A DNA stretch of 43,578 bases from Candidatus Aenigmatarchaeota archaeon (GCA_016934325.1 JAFGSV010000002.1:1-43578), one strand, 5' to 3'. Counted from the stretch's first letter, positions 30,386 to 41,900 are shown. Made by a program: numbers and translations. Notes: generated by a model from the letters alone, not told the origin.

Positions 30386-31156
30386 ATGGAAGGACCCAGG
30401 TTCGTAACGGGCAAACCGGCGCTCATGGCGGGCGACAGCCTCGTGATAGCCGACCTGCACCTCGGCATAGAGAGGGAGTTCCGCAAGTCGGGCATCAGGT
30501 TCCCCTCCCAGACAGGCAGGATAAGGGACAGGATAGATCGCCTAATCGAAGAGACGCGGCCGGAAAGGCTGATATTTCTCGGCGACGTGAAGCACAAGGT
30601 CCCCGGCATATCGCTGCAGGAGGCCAGGGAGATACCCGGATTCCTGAAGCATTTCTCGGACAGGCTCGAGGTCGGGATCGTGCCCGGGAACCATGACGCC
30701 GGCATAGAGAAATACGCCCCGCGCGCCGTCAAGATTCACCCGGCCACGGGGATTGGCGTCGATGGCATCTTCCTGAACCATGGGCACGCCTGGCCGGACC
30801 CCGGATTCCTGCGATGCGGCACGATCGTGCTTGGCCACCAGCACCCCATGGTAGAATTCAAGGACAAGCTCATGTACAGGTTCGTCGAGCCCGTCTGGAT
30901 CAGGTGCAGGCTGTCGAGGGCGAAGCTCGAAGAGAGATACAAGGCCGTCCCCCGCGCCATGCCGGAAGCGGTGATAATGCCCGCTTTCAACGAGATAGCC
31001 GGCGGCATCGCCATGAACAGCAGCCAAAGAAGCGATTCACTGGACGATTACATAGGGCCCCTGCTGAGGTCCGTTGACAAGAAGACGGCCAGCGCTCACA
31101 TGCTCGACGGGACCTTCCTCGGCAAGCTCATGGACCTCAGGGATGCCAAACTTTAA
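30386..31156 (+). CDS. Metallophosphoesterase of the calcineurin/ICC type
   Basis: 256 residues from ATG 30386 (MEGPRFVTGKPALMAGD); a TATA (ttttttaag) ~27 bases before supports it over the upstream ATG. Metal ligands appear in order: D-x-H (IADLHLG), GD (FLGDVKHK), GNHD (VPGNHDAG), H (LNHGHAWPD) and GHQHP. This matches the archaeal phosphoesterases often found near helicase or repair genes. The substrate (cyclic nucleotide, nucleic acid or nucleotide) is unknown. It is cytoplasmic. Confidence 0.9.
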   Translation: MEGPRFVTGKPALMAGDSLVIADLHLGIEREFRKSGIRFPSQTGRIRDRIDRLIEETRPERLIFLGDVKHKVPGISLQEAREIPGFLKHFSDRLEVGIVPGNHDAGIEKYAPRAVKIHPATGIGVDGIFLNHGHAWPDPGFLRCGTIVLGHQHPMVEFKDKLMYRFVEPVWIRCRLSRAKLEERYKAVPRAMPEAVIMPAFNEIAGGIAMNSSQRSDSLDDYIGPLLRSVDKKTASAHMLDGTFLGKLMDLRDAKL

Positions 31157-31183
31157 TTAGACTCCGGTCTGGTAATAATAGTC

Positions 31184-31462
31184 ATGTATTCAGAATCCTT
31201 GTTCAAGCCTCCGGTCACCAGTAACATCAAGGCCGGAAAGGTCGTTCTGTCTCCCAATGAGGAAGTCGGGGAACACGTCACGGAGAAGAGAGAGGAAATC
31301 CTGGTTATCCTGAGGGGGACCGCAACGCTTGTCATCGACGGCAAATCGACGGAAATCAAGGAAGGGGAATTATATTACATCAACGAAGGGTTGAACCACA
31401 ACGTCATAAACACTCAACAAGAAGAGCTGGAATACGTCTACATAGTGGGCATGCATAACTGA
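31184..31462 (+). CDS. Single-domain cupin
   Basis: 92 residues. The two cupin motifs are partly visible: GEHVTEKREEILVILRGTATLVIDGK (His, Glu and Gly residues of motif 1) and GELYYINEGLNHNVIN (motif 2 His). The fold is a small beta barrel binding a metal or sugar; the reaction is unknown. A T/A-rich promoter (ctttaatta, 31152-31160) is ~28 bases before the ATG. It follows the phosphoesterase after 27 bases. Confidence 0.88.
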   Translation: MYSESLFKPPVTSNIKAGKVVLSPNEEVGEHVTEKREEILVILRGTATLVIDGKSTEIKEGELYYINEGLNHNVINTQQEELEYVYIVGMHN

Positions 31463-31534
31463 ATTCAATATCAGATCGCAAAAAATATATTGTTCAAGGA
31501 CGACAGATAATCCGAAAAGAAGGTGAAAACGGTC

Positions 31535-32884
31535 ATGTACTCCGGAAAGATCCAGAAAGCCCTTGAGGCCCAAGGGATAAGGGTCGGTGACAGGATCATC
31601 GTTGACAAGGCGGGCAGGATGTACGAAGGCCTGCTCATGCCCAGGATCGAGCTGGGCAACAGGAACGCGGTCGTCCTTAAGCTCGACAACGGCTATAACA
31701 TCGGCGTGGATTTCACCGGGGCGAAGCTCATGCCCTCCAAGGCGGCCGAGCCGAAGCCCGTGAAAGAGGAGGAGGAATTCGAACTGGGCAGGGTCAGGCC
31801 GGAACTGACCAAGGTCAAGTTCGACAGGAAGAAGCCCCCCGTGTCGATAATCACAACCGGGGGGACCATAACGAGCAGGGTGGACTACAAGACTGGCGGC
31901 GTTACAGCGCTCATGAGCCCGCAGGAGATGGTCTACAACATACCGGAGCTCGCGCAAGTCGCCAACTTCAGGATGCTCAATCCCTTCAGCGTGATGAGCG
32001 AATCCATGACTTCCGGGCACTGGCAGCAGCTTGCCAAGGCCGTTGCCAAGGAGCTCAGGCGCAGCAGGGGGGTGATCGTCACGCACGGGACCGATACGCT
32101 CCACTTCACCGCCGCCGCCCTCTCATTCATGCTCAGGGACCTGGGCAAGCCCGTCGTCCTCGCGGGCGCGCAGAGGTCGACCGACAGGGGGTCGAGCGAC
32201 GGGGCATTCAACCTCATCTGCAGCGCGAGGGTAGCCCTGTCCGACATGGCCGCCGTGGGCATCTGCATGCACGGGAGCATGGCGGACGATTACTGCATAT
32301 TCACCAGAGGGACAAAGGTGAGGAAGATGCACACATCGAGAAGGGACGCCTTCAGGCCCATCAACGACAAGCCCCTGGCCATGGTATGGCCGGACGGGAA
32401 GATCAAGAAGATGCAGAGCGTTCCAAAAAGGAGCACCGGCGTGGCGAAGGCTGACACGGCCTTCGAGCCGAAGGTCGCGATCATAAAGTCCTATCCGGGT
32501 TGCATGCCCGACGTAATCGATTTCTACGTCGGCAGGGGGTACCGGGGCCTCGTGCTCGAGGCGACAGGGCTCGGGCAGCTGCCGACCTACGGGAAGGTCT
32601 CCTGGCTCAAGAGCATAAAGCGCGCGACGGACAAGGGCGTGCTGGTATGCGGGGCGGCCGAGACCCTTTACGGAAGGCTGAACCCCAACGTCTACAGCGA
32701 GGGGAGGCAGTGCAAGGAAGCAGGGGTCCTTTTCCTGGAAGACATGCTGCCTGAGACCGCATACGTTAAGCTGGGCTGGGTGCTCGGCCATACGAGGAGC
32801 GTCGAGAAGGCGAAGGCTATGATGCTGACGAACTACGCCGGTGAGATAACCGCCAGGACGCTGCCGGGGTCATTCCTTTACTGA
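31535..32884 (+). CDS. gatD: Glutamyl-tRNA(Gln) amidotransferase subunit D
   Basis: 449 residues from ATG 31535; a GTG at 31523 is the alternative. The N-terminal ~80 residues form the GatD-specific beta domain (GIRVGDRIIVDKAGRMYEG). An asparaginase-like domain follows, with catalytic Thr residues in IITTGGTITS and THGTDTLHFTA and a conserved Lys later. GatD releases ammonia from glutamine for GatE, which turns Glu-tRNA(Gln) into Gln-tRNA(Gln), a purely archaeal pathway. gatE is not in the window. The last 15 bases overlap the convergent coaD. Confidence 0.96.
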   Translation: MYSGKIQKALEAQGIRVGDRIIVDKAGRMYEGLLMPRIELGNRNAVVLKLDNGYNIGVDFTGAKLMPSKAAEPKPVKEEEEFELGRVRPELTKVKFDRKKPPVSIITTGGTITSRVDYKTGGVTALMSPQEMVYNIPELAQVANFRMLNPFSVMSESMTSGHWQQLAKAVAKELRRSRGVIVTHGTDTLHFTAAALSFMLRDLGKPVVLAGAQRSTDRGSSDGAFNLICSARVALSDMAAVGICMHGSMADDYCIFTRGTKVRKMHTSRRDAFRPINDKPLAMVWPDGKIKKMQSVPKRSTGVAKADTAFEPKVAIIKSYPGCMPDVIDFYVGRGYRGLVLEATGLGQLPTYGKVSWLKSIKRATDKGVLVCGAAETLYGRLNPNVYSEGRQCKEAGVLFLEDMLPETAYVKLGWVLGHTRSVEKAKAMMLTNYAGEITARTLPGSFLY

Positions 32885-33328
32885 GCCTTCCCCGTCGATC
32901 TCGCCCGTCCTGACCCTGACATCGGATATGGGCCTGCCGTCCCGCGCCATCACCCACCCCATCTCGACGATTTCCAATGGCTCCAGCCCCCTGTTCTTTC
33001 GCATCTCATTTATCCTGACGGCATTGGCCTTCGTCCCGGGGGATACGACGATGTGCGTGAGGCCTGGCCGCATCCCCTCCGAGAACGGGTCGTGTATCTT
33101 GACTATGTCGGCCCTTCCCATCCAGCCACTGTCCCGCAGGAAGCCAACTATCTTCTCTACCCTCTTGTCATAACCGTCAATCTTTTCCGACAAGGGCTTC
33201 GGCTTCGCCATTTCGTCGGAAGTGACGCACACCAGGACCTTGTCCCCGATCTCGAATGCCTTCCTCATTATCTCCCTGTGCCCCTTGTGCAGATTGTCGA
33301 AGGTGCCCCCCACGAGTACATGGGTCAT
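32870..33328 (-). CDS. coaD: Phosphopantetheine adenylyltransferase, archaeal type
   Basis: 152 residues from ATG 33328. VLVGGTFDNLHKGHREIM holds the nucleotidyltransferase T/HxGH motif (KGH), and the family-typical VSPGTKANAVRINEMRKNRGL comes late. It transfers AMP from ATP to 4'-phosphopantetheine, giving dephospho-CoA, the fourth step of CoA synthesis. Start chosen because the GTFDNLHKGH motif must lie within the first 20 residues. It overlaps gatD tail to tail and is divergent from prs, with 30 bases in between shared by both promoters. Confidence 0.94.
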   Translation of the reverse strand: MTHVLVGGTFDNLHKGHREIMRKAFEIGDKVLVCVTSDEMAKPKPLSEKIDGYDKRVEKIVGFLRDSGWMGRADIVKIHDPFSEGMRPGLTHIVVSPGTKANAVRINEMRKNRGLEPLEIVEMGWVMARDGRPISDVRVRTGEIDGEGSVKE

Positions 33329-33358
33329 AATTATATTTAACGTGGCTAAAAATAAGCT

Positions 33359-34273
33359 ATGGCAATAATAGTCCCGGGTTCGAACTCGAAAAGGCTGGCC
33401 GAAAGGATATCCTTCAAAACGGGCATCCCGCTTCTGGGCAAGGCCGTCAGGAAGTTCCCTGACGGCGAGACATATGTCAGGCTCGATAGGGGCGACCTCA
33501 AGGATGACAAGGTTTTCATCGTCCACACCCTTTACCCCGACCAGAACGAGAACCTGATGGAACTGTTCCTTACTATCGGCGCCGTGAAAGAGAGCGGGGG
33601 CCGTCCCATACCTGTGATACCCTATTTCGCCTATGGCAGACAGGATAGGATCTTCCAGAGAGGCGAGTCCCTTTCCCTGAAATCCATGGCGAACATCCTC
33701 CGCTGCCTCGGTGTCGAAAGGGTGTTGACCGTGGATTCCCATTTCAATAGAAAGGAGGGCGATTTCGACCTTTTTGGCATCAAGGTAACCAACATCTCCG
33801 CAGTTACATTACAAATCTCCCATGCCAGGAAAGTCCTGAAAGGCGGCTTCACCGTAGTCGGGCCCGACGAGGGATCGGTCGATTTCCTGTCGGGAGTGAG
33901 CGGTGCCATGTTCCTTGGCAAAAAGAAATACTGCCCCGTCTGCGGAAAGCCCGCTACAAAATGCGAATGCAAGAGCCGGAAAAAGGAATATGTGACAAGG
34001 CCCATCGTGCCAAGTGACCTTGTGAACAAGAACGTCCTGCTGCTGGATGACATGATATCAAGCGGCGCGACCATCATCGAGGCGGTGAAGGCGCTCAAGG
34101 CGAAAGGCAACAGGGTCTGCGTGGGCTGCACGCACGGGCTGTTCGTCGGCGGTTCGCTTCCCGCGCTGAAGAGGCTTGCCGACGGGGTATTCTCGACGGA
34201 CACCGTCGAATCAGAGGTCGGCGAGATATCGGTAGCGGGTATGATAGCGAAGGAAATGGACAAGATGAAATGA
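33359..34273 (+). CDS. prs: Ribose-phosphate diphosphokinase with Cys4 insertion
   Basis: 304 residues. KFPDGETYVRL, YFAYGRQDR and TVDSHF belong to the ATP and R5P sites, VVGPDEGSV to the family, and LDDMISSGAT (229-238) is the PRPP loop. It makes PRPP from ribose-5-phosphate and ATP for nucleotide, His and Trp synthesis. Unusual: C192, C195, C202 and C204 form C-x2-C-x6-C-x-C (CPVCGKPATKCEC) in the flexible region before the PRPP loop, where most enzymes have no metal ligands. This looks like a zinc or Fe-S knuckle. A TATA (attatattta) is ~23 bases before the ATG. Confidence 0.95.
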   Translation: MAIIVPGSNSKRLAERISFKTGIPLLGKAVRKFPDGETYVRLDRGDLKDDKVFIVHTLYPDQNENLMELFLTIGAVKESGGRPIPVIPYFAYGRQDRIFQRGESLSLKSMANILRCLGVERVLTVDSHFNRKEGDFDLFGIKVTNISAVTLQISHARKVLKGGFTVVGPDEGSVDFLSGVSGAMFLGKKKYCPVCGKPATKCECKSRKKEYVTRPIVPSDLVNKNVLLLDDMISSGATIIEAVKALKAKGNRVCVGCTHGLFVGGSLPALKRLADGVFSTDTVESEVGEISVAGMIAKEMDKMK

Positions 34274-34302
34274 GAATCAAGAATGGGGAGTCAGGATTCT
34301 CA
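34271..34302. terminator. Inverted repeat spanning two convergent stop codons
   Basis: TGAGAATC (34271-34278) and GATTCTCA (34295-34302), perfect 8-bp arms with a 16-base loop. The outer TGA of each arm is the stop codon of prs (rightward) and of the surface protein (leftward). A bidirectional terminator or 3'-end hairpin is likely. Confidence 0.5.
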
Positions 34303-35919
34303 CTGGCCAAGGTCCTGCTTGACGGACTCTATTGCCGAAGCGGTTGCGCCTGGCTTCCTGGATTTCTTCATGTAGACTAATGCGGCAACGACCGCCAAAG
34401 CCGCGACCACCACTACTCCCGCGATGAGTGGCCAGGGCAACTCCCCCGGCAAGCCGCCGGTAACTTCCGCCTCGTCCCCGCATTTGAGGGCGCTTGAATC
34501 GCATCCATACACGCAGCTCTCTGTGGTCTCCCATTCCGATCCATCTGCCGAGCATTGCTGCAGGTTGCTGCCCGAGCACCTCTTGGATGCCGGGGTGCAT
34601 ACCTGGTCAGGCGTCGTCAGAGCGGCCGGCTCCTCAAGGGATTCCGCATATACCTCGGCCGCCATGGCATCGATCACCGATGAACTCTTGATGCCGGAAA
34701 CCTCATAGGTCACCGATATCTCCTCCCCCGAGCTGATCTCCGGATATATTATCACCCATGAGGGGTCGTCCTCCACGACCTCCACGGCGGCGCCGGGAGC
34801 CGTCACGGTCACGAGGCTCGCGTTGCCAGCGAAGGCCTTGGGAACTGTCTCGAAAAGCATGAAGTTCTTGGCTTTCTCCCTACCGGTGTATTTGATCGTC
34901 GTCGTTATCCTCGACTTCCCGGCAGCCGTGCTGAACATCCTCGTCGTCGATAGCTGGGCCGTGATGCTCGCCGAAAGCCTGAGCATGTTCTGCCTCGCCT
35001 GCTCGCTCATCTTCCCCTTGGCAAGGACCTTCTCGATGGCGGCCTGAAGCTTCGTGTTGTTCCTCAGCCCAACGCCGGGAACGAGCGTGGGCCTCTTGGT
35101 CACGTTGGATGGGGCCGGCCCTAGTCCTGATCCCCCCGGTGTTCCTCCGTTGCCATCCCCTCCGCCGTCGCAATCTGAGGTCGCTGATTCCCCCGGGTCG
35201 CAGATGCCGTCCCCCGACTTGGAGTCCACGGTTATGCTGACGGTGTCCGATACGCTGTCGGCGTTCGTCGAGCTCACCTCGATGGTTACGGTCTTTGATC
35301 CTCCCACCAGGGAGCTGGCTGCCGTAACCGAACAGCTCTGCGCGGCGCTCTGGCCCTCATCGATGCTTGAGATGGCGGGACAGCTTGCGGTGAAGCCTGA
35401 AGTGGCCGAATCGATGCTTATGTCACTGGCCGTTGTCTCCCCGTCGTTCGATACCTCCACGTTGACGGAGAAAGGCTCGCCGCCCTTGGCAACAGTCGAA
35501 TCAGACGTCGTCGCATCCAAGGAGAGCGAGGGCGGGAGCACTATGTCGAATGAGCTGCTGCTGGATTCCTGTAACGTGCATCCGCTGCTCACGCTCACGG
35601 AAATCGTCTGGGCCGCCGCCAGCTGAGACGCGCTGACCGTGGTCCAGCTTATGCTGGAAGCACCGCCGCCTATAGCCTTCTGAGTGTTCTCTCCGGAAAG
35701 GCTGCAGCCGCTGCATCCGGAGAAGCTGATCGTGGCCTGGGCGCAGTCACCGGTCCATCCGCTCGCCTCCACTATGAACGTCCTGGCCTTCATAACCTCG
35801 TCGGTGTCCGCGCCGGATTGGGTTACCGAGACGGACATGGCTGCCGATGCAAGCGAGCTTAGCAGCGCTATAGCGAACAGGGCTGCGAGCGGCAGGGCCA
35901 AGGTCTTGTTCGTGCTCAT
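34300..35919 (-). CDS. Membrane-anchored surface protein, 539 aa
   Basis: Signal peptide 1-27 (LALPLAALFAIALLSSLASA), then Ser/Thr-rich Ig-like beta domains with Cys pairs (CSGCSLSG; FTASCPAIS; SCSVTAASS). A Gly/Pro/Asp linker (ICDPGESATSDCDGGG) follows, then a helical middle (MSEQARQNMLRLSAS), another beta domain (TIKYTGREKAKNFMLFETVP), and a small Cys-rich module (CTPASKRCSGSNLQQCSADG) as seen in many archaeal surface proteins. A TM helix at ~500-520 and a short cytosolic tail end the chain. Its start overlaps the stop of the 2142-aa gene as ATGA, so both are made from one mRNA. It is a plausible membrane anchor for the larger protein. Confidence 0.8.
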   Translation of the reverse strand: MSTNKTLALPLAALFAIALLSSLASAAMSVSVTQSGADTDEVMKARTFIVEASGWTGDCAQATISFSGCSGCSLSGENTQKAIGGGASSISWTTVSASQLAAAQTISVSVSSGCTLQESSSSSFDIVLPPSLSLDATTSDSTVAKGGEPFSVNVEVSNDGETTASDISIDSATSGFTASCPAISSIDEGQSAAQSCSVTAASSLVGGSKTVTIEVSSTNADSVSDTVSITVDSKSGDGICDPGESATSDCDGGGDGNGGTPGGSGLGPAPSNVTKRPTLVPGVGLRNNTKLQAAIEKVLAKGKMSEQARQNMLRLSASITAQLSTTRMFSTAAGKSRITTTIKYTGREKAKNFMLFETVPKAFAGNASLVTVTAPGAAVEVVEDDPSWVIIYPEISSGEEISVTYEVSGIKSSSVIDAMAAEVYAESLEEPAALTTPDQVCTPASKRCSGSNLQQCSADGSEWETTESCVYGCDSSALKCGDEAEVTGGLPGELPWPLIAGVVVVAALAVVAALVYMKKSRKPGATASAIESVKQDLGQ

Positions 35920-38900
35920 TTGAATTTGTCCTCCTTCCCTATCCTGAACCAGTTGTCGACGGTCTCCTTCACGCCACTGTGCTCGACCTCAAGGACCGCG
36001 ATGTACTCGGCATTGTTCAGCCAGCCGCCCGCCGGCGGGACGAGCTTGAGCATTGCGTAACCCTTGCTGTCCGTCACGTTCTGGGTCTCTATTAGCGTGA
36101 AATCGTTTGAAGATCCGTTGAGCTCCTTGAACTGCTCCCCGCCCCCGAACCTCATGAGCTTCTGAAGCGTCACGTTCGCCCCCGGCATGGGGGTCTGCGT
36201 GAAGTCGAATGCCTTCACGGTCAGGGATATCGTCTTGTTCTTGTCCAGGTGACAAACGTCCTTCTCTATGATCATCTTGCCGCCGTCCATATACTTTATA
36301 TTCCATTGGGGGGATTCCTCCCAGGAGAGGCTATCATTCCTCGGTGCGAACTCAAGGTGGCCGCCCCACATGCCCATGGGGGGATTGCCTTCCCTTTCCT
36401 GCATGGATTCGCCCTCCGCTCCATAGAAGTCATAATACAAGTAGAAGCCGTCATCCTGGACGTGGCTGCTGTTCGCCCACCACGGCTCGGTGATGTTCAG
36501 GTCGTCATCGATGTATATCCTCGTGACGTTCTGCTGGCCGTCCTCAAACTCATCGAAAGCGACCATGTAGAAAACGTCAAGCATGTCATCGTCCATGTTG
36601 AGGTCGAGGCCGAGGCCCTGATCGGATTCGTTTATGAGCCCGAAATACGTGGTCGTGCCATCCTGGACCCTGAGGTCCATCCCCGGCTTTGCGGATATGC
36701 CTAGGGCGGAAAGGCCGCTGGTGTTCGCAACGATGATGCCTGCCCACGCTTCCGGTCCCACCCTCGCAAGATGGTAATCAGTCCCCGGTATGCTGTCCCC
36801 TATCACAAGCTTCGTCGCGTCCGAGAAATTGCCGTCCGTGTCTATCCATATCGACTTCGCGACTTCCTTGGTCCCCCAGGTGCCCGCCTGCGGGTAGGGC
36901 ATCGAGTCGTTGGCGAACACGACGTTGTATTCTGTGTGAGACAGGTTGATCGACATTATCATCCAACGCGGGGCATCGTTCGGTCCGTCGCTATCCATTC
37001 GGATGTGGCTCGCGTTTATGCTGGCGAAGTTTGCTAGGCCCAAGGCGCCGTGATCGATGCTCGCGTTCAGGACCCGCAGCATGAAAAGCTCCGAACCGAG
37101 CGTGATGTTAACGGGGACCCCGGCAGACAGGGCCGTCGACTGGCTGAAGTTGCAGTTCCCCTGGGCAAGCCATATGCTCTCGTTGACGTGTGTCATGAAC
37201 GCATAGTACTGGCCGTCGAAGCGATCCAGAATGAACGTCTTGTTGTCATCATCAATGCCGGCATCGCCGGGTTCTTCGTATTCGGTGCACGATGCCGGGT
37301 AGCTCAACTCGTGCCTGATCATGCTCATCAGGCCCGGCAGGGGCTGATGTCCCTGGTCGGACTCGTTATACGTGAACAGCTCCCTCACATGCACGTCGCT
37401 GCCCCAGCTCCCGAATGACTGAACGTCGATGCCGACAAGGCTCGTGGTTATACCGCCATAGCCGGCATGGTTGTCGACAAGGAAGTTCCTCACGGTCGCC
37501 CTTGGCCACATCCACTCGTTCATCATCTCCTCGCCTATGGTGTCGTTGCTGGCTTTGAGCTCGAACTCGAACCTGCCCGAACCGAGGCCGAGTGCGCTGA
37601 CGTTCACGCTTATCTCGCCGATTCCGCTGAGCACCACGGGACTGAATCCGGTAAGCATTATGCTCGTGCCTGCCTGGGTCTTCACCTTCACATGGGGCAC
37701 GCTGACGTTCGCGACCACCGGCGAGCCGTCGGGAGATTTGACGATCACGGGGATGGTTATGTTGTCGAATATCTTGAAATCGCCGAGCTCCGGCCAATCA
37801 CCCAGGGCATCGGGATCGTAGAACAGGACCATCGATGCCCTCGGGTCTATGTTCAGCAAGGTCAGCTGGTCATTGAGGCCCACCTGCCGGTTGTTCCTGT
37901 CGGGGTCATTGAGGTCCACAAGCATCGATTCGTCCGTGAAGTTCCATGCCTGGGAGTAGTTGCTGTATATCAGCTTGTTGTAGCCGGTCCCGTCGTCAAG
38001 CAGCAGGAAGTACAGATACCCGCCAGTGCTGTTCCCGTCGCCATCGAGGTCGAGCCCCTTCTTCTCCTCCTTGAACTTGTCCTCGAATCCAAGGCGGTCC
38101 TCCTCCAGATGGCCCAGCATTATGCGGCCGCTTTTCGACAGGCTTGTGTTCACCATGATTCCGTTCTCCAGTATGTTCTCCCCCTTCAGGGTTATCTGGC
38201 CCTTGCTGATCGAAATGACCTTCCATCTGCCGCCATATCCGTCTTCGATCGCGCCGCCCGGAGCTACGGGGCCCTGTACACCGGCGCTGGTGAAATTCAC
38301 GTCCTCCAGGCCGGGGAAAATCCAAAGGTGGGTCGTGTTGTGATAGACATATACCGGCCTGTCCGAGATGTTGAGCCTGAACCGGGGAGAATTCTCATCG
38401 GGGGGTCCCTGCTGCCACATGTCGCCCACTATGTAATTTGGGCCGTGGTAGAAGGTCGAATGGTTCTCCGCATCAGACGGGGGCACGACCATTATGAATG
38501 TCCCGTTCTCTTCCATCTCGTTCCGGCCGCACACGTATCCGGCAAGCTTGATCGTGATCATGTATGGCTCGTCTTCGCTCAGCGCATTGACTTCCCAGGT
38601 CAGGTTCGGATAGTTCGACAGCTCGAACGTGCTGCCATTCGTCAGTGTATCGGTGTTGGACATGTCGCTCGATGTGTTTATCCACGCGTATGTCCCGTTG
38701 GCAACAAGGAATATGTATTTCCCGCTCGGGCACTCTGGGGGGCTGCTTATTTGCCTCCACGTCCCGCTTTGCTTCTCGATGCACATCGTGCTCCAGAAAT
38801 AACCATGGGGACCGGGTCCAAAGCTCACGTTCTTGATGTACGGTATCGTTATGTTGAAGGGGATGTCGTCGAAAACGGCCGATATGTTGTTGGTGCCGTT

Positions 38901-41900
38901 CCATTGGGGGTCGTTGTCTCCCCACAGGCCCCTCTCATTGGAACAGGTGTCCTCGCCGAACCAAGCCGACACGTATTTGTCCGGCGTGCTGTAATCCATG
39001 GTCCATCCCTCGTATATCTGGGGCACGGAGAAGAGGAGGTTCTTGATCTCGAACTCGAAGCCCACCAGCTGCCTCTTATCGGCATCGTCGACGATCTCCA
39101 TGTCGATGAAGTACTCGCCCGTGGACAGGCCTGACAGATTCACGTCTATCAGGCATGAAGAGTCCGACCCTGTGCAGTTGTTCGTGTAATTGTCGTACAT
39201 CTTGAACTTGATCGGCCTGCCGAGCTTCTCAGAGAATATCTCCATCACGGTGACATTGGTGATGTTGTGCGGCCCCTTGTCGAAATCGCCGGCCGTGAAC
39301 AGCAATCTGAGGTTCTCCGATGCCGAGTAGACCGGCGGGAACTCGTACATCTTGTCCTCCGGAATGGTCTCGTATTCGACCACGTAGGACGATACGGTGA
39401 TCCACGCCGTCCCGACATCGGAGCCGGCTCCCCCGGCCGTGGCGTCGATGGTGAGCATGTACTCGCTCTCATCGATGTCGCCCGCTAAGCTGAAGTTGAT
39501 CATATAGACGGGGTATTCCTCGCATTGGTCGTCCCTGCAATCGGTTATGTTCTGCTGCCCGAGCACGGAATAGCCGTACTTGCCGCCAGGGACCGGGATC
39601 GGCGGCCAGAACATGTCGTTCATGAATCCCTCGACGTTGATGCTCGTAACCTTCATTGGCATTGGCGGGGAGAATTTCGATGGCGGCGAGTAAGCGACGA
39701 CGCCGAGCAGGGCATGCCCGCCGGCAGGCAACGTTATGCCTCTTCTGCCATTTCCGCCCTCCGCCTTGCTGTAGTTGCCGCCATCCTCCTCCAACTCCAT
39801 GATGTCAACCCAGAAGTTCCTTATCTCGAACCCTCCCCAGCCGTAATAGGACTCGTTCGACCCTGGCCGATAGAGCTCTATGTCGACCCCGTACCATCCC
39901 GTCGGCAGGTTCAGGGCCTCTATGGTGAGGGAGGCCCCTGACGTCGAGTTGATCACGACCCCCTCCACGACATCGTAATCGGACCCCTCGGTCATGTCCT
40001 TGAAGAACTGCTCGTTCCTCAGGCCTCCAATCGTAGCGACCAGTCCCGTGCAGCCGGTGCATGACGGGGTGCTCCCCTTCCCGAACTGGGAGCCCATGTC
40101 GATATCCATTATGGTGACGCTGAGCGTTATGTTCTCGCCAGACTTGACGAACCAGTTATCCTCGCCTATGCTCTCCAGATTCGCCCATACCATGTACTTC
40201 TTGAGCTCGAAAAATATGATGCCGGTGCCTTCGATTGGCTGGCCGCCCACGTTGGCAATGAACCTGAACTTGGCCGTGTAGAATCCCTCCTCGGGGGGCG
40301 ACGTGAAAACGATCTTGTCTCCATCCATGGTCTCGTTCAATATCGCCTTGCTGAAGCTCATGTCCTTGAAGGCGTTCTTCCTTTCGGGCCATTCCTTCCA
40401 CATCTCGGTGAACTTGGCGTTTATTATGCTGCTGGCCGAGAGCAGCTGGTCCGTGACCATGTCCCTTATCTCGATCTTCACCCTGACGGTGCTGTTGGGA
40501 GCGAAGAAGCTGAACTTGTCCCCCTTGAAGTCCACTGTGGATCCCTTGGCAAGCAGCCTCTGAACGTCGAAGTATTCGCCGGATACGAAGGTGCCGAGCG
40601 ACGCATTTGTGAACTGTACCCTGAGCTTGTAGCTCCCCGTGTTCGAAAGCCATGTGTTGTTCTGCCCCCAGACCATTATGAGGCACTGGTCGCTCATGCC
40701 CGGCTCGTCCGGAGGCGGCAGGCCCAGCAGGGTGCTCGCATCAGAGACCTTCATGACGCTGAAGTTGCTGCCATCAAGCTTGTGTATCTTCCCGTTCTTG
40801 TCCCTGGCCAGGATATCGAACTGGCTCGCATCGCACGTTATATCTATGCATGAGCTTCCGTCTAAACCGCAGGGCGGGCCGCCTGACTTCATTCCTGAAC
40901 CCTTGCTCATGTTGATCATGAAGACCACTGCGGTCACATTCGATCCCGGGGCGAAGGTGCTTATCATGGTCGCCTCGCCGGGCCCCTCATCCATGTACTT
41001 CGGATTGACGGTCATGACCATCATCTCTATGCTCTTCACGTCGAACCCGATCATGAATTTCTCCGTGTCCGAACCTTTCTTGCCGACTATCTCCACACCG
41101 TAGCCTCCCTTGACCGTGAGGGTCGAGGTCTCGGCGGCGTACACGCCCGTTGATTGCGAAGAGAAGGACAGGGATCTCGTGCTGCCGTTGGGCAGGTACA
41201 GTTTTCCTGTCGGCGGTGAATCGAGGGCCATCAGGTCTCCCGTGGCGCTCCTGGATATCGCCCATATCTTCGCCTTCGAGCCGGGTGAGAAGTAAGAGTT
41301 GGGATTGTTGGACAGGTCGGTCACCTTGCCGTGCAGGCTGAAGGATTCAACCTTGAAGACGTCCGCAGGCGTCCCGTTGACAAGGATGAAGTACTTGCCG
41401 GACGAGTACCCGGAAAGGCTGACGGATATGTTCGCATAGCCCTCCGCTCCGACCGATACTGGCCTGTATTCGACCAGCGACTTCGCTTCGGTAAGGACCG
41501 ATATGTTCACCATCTGGTCAGGCTTGAATTCGCCGTTCTTGTCCATGACGAGGATGATCATGTGCAGGGTGTCAGTGGATGCGAAAACGGGTGAATCCAG
41601 GGGGACTATCATGTAGATTTCCTTGCCGGTCCCGTGCTCGATGTCCGCCATGATGAACTTGTTGTTCGAGTCGATCTCAAGCATGTCTCCCGGCTTCTTC
41701 TCGGCCTCTATGAAGGGCGAGTTCGCATCATCCTCTGCATCGTTGAAAAGCTGGAACACCCCGTCGTCGTCGACGTAGACGACATCATAGACACCCTCCG
41801 CCTTGCTGTCCACCACGGCGAAGCTGTAATTCCTGCCATCCCCCGTGAGGTTCGGATACTCCCCGTACATTATGGTGTCGCTCAGGTTGAATTCGAGCAG

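Noticed and set aside
37467-39134. 555-codon open frame antisense to the giant surface gene
   Set aside because: Same composition effect. The sense frame has a signal peptide and repeat structure; the antisense one has none and lacks a start signal.
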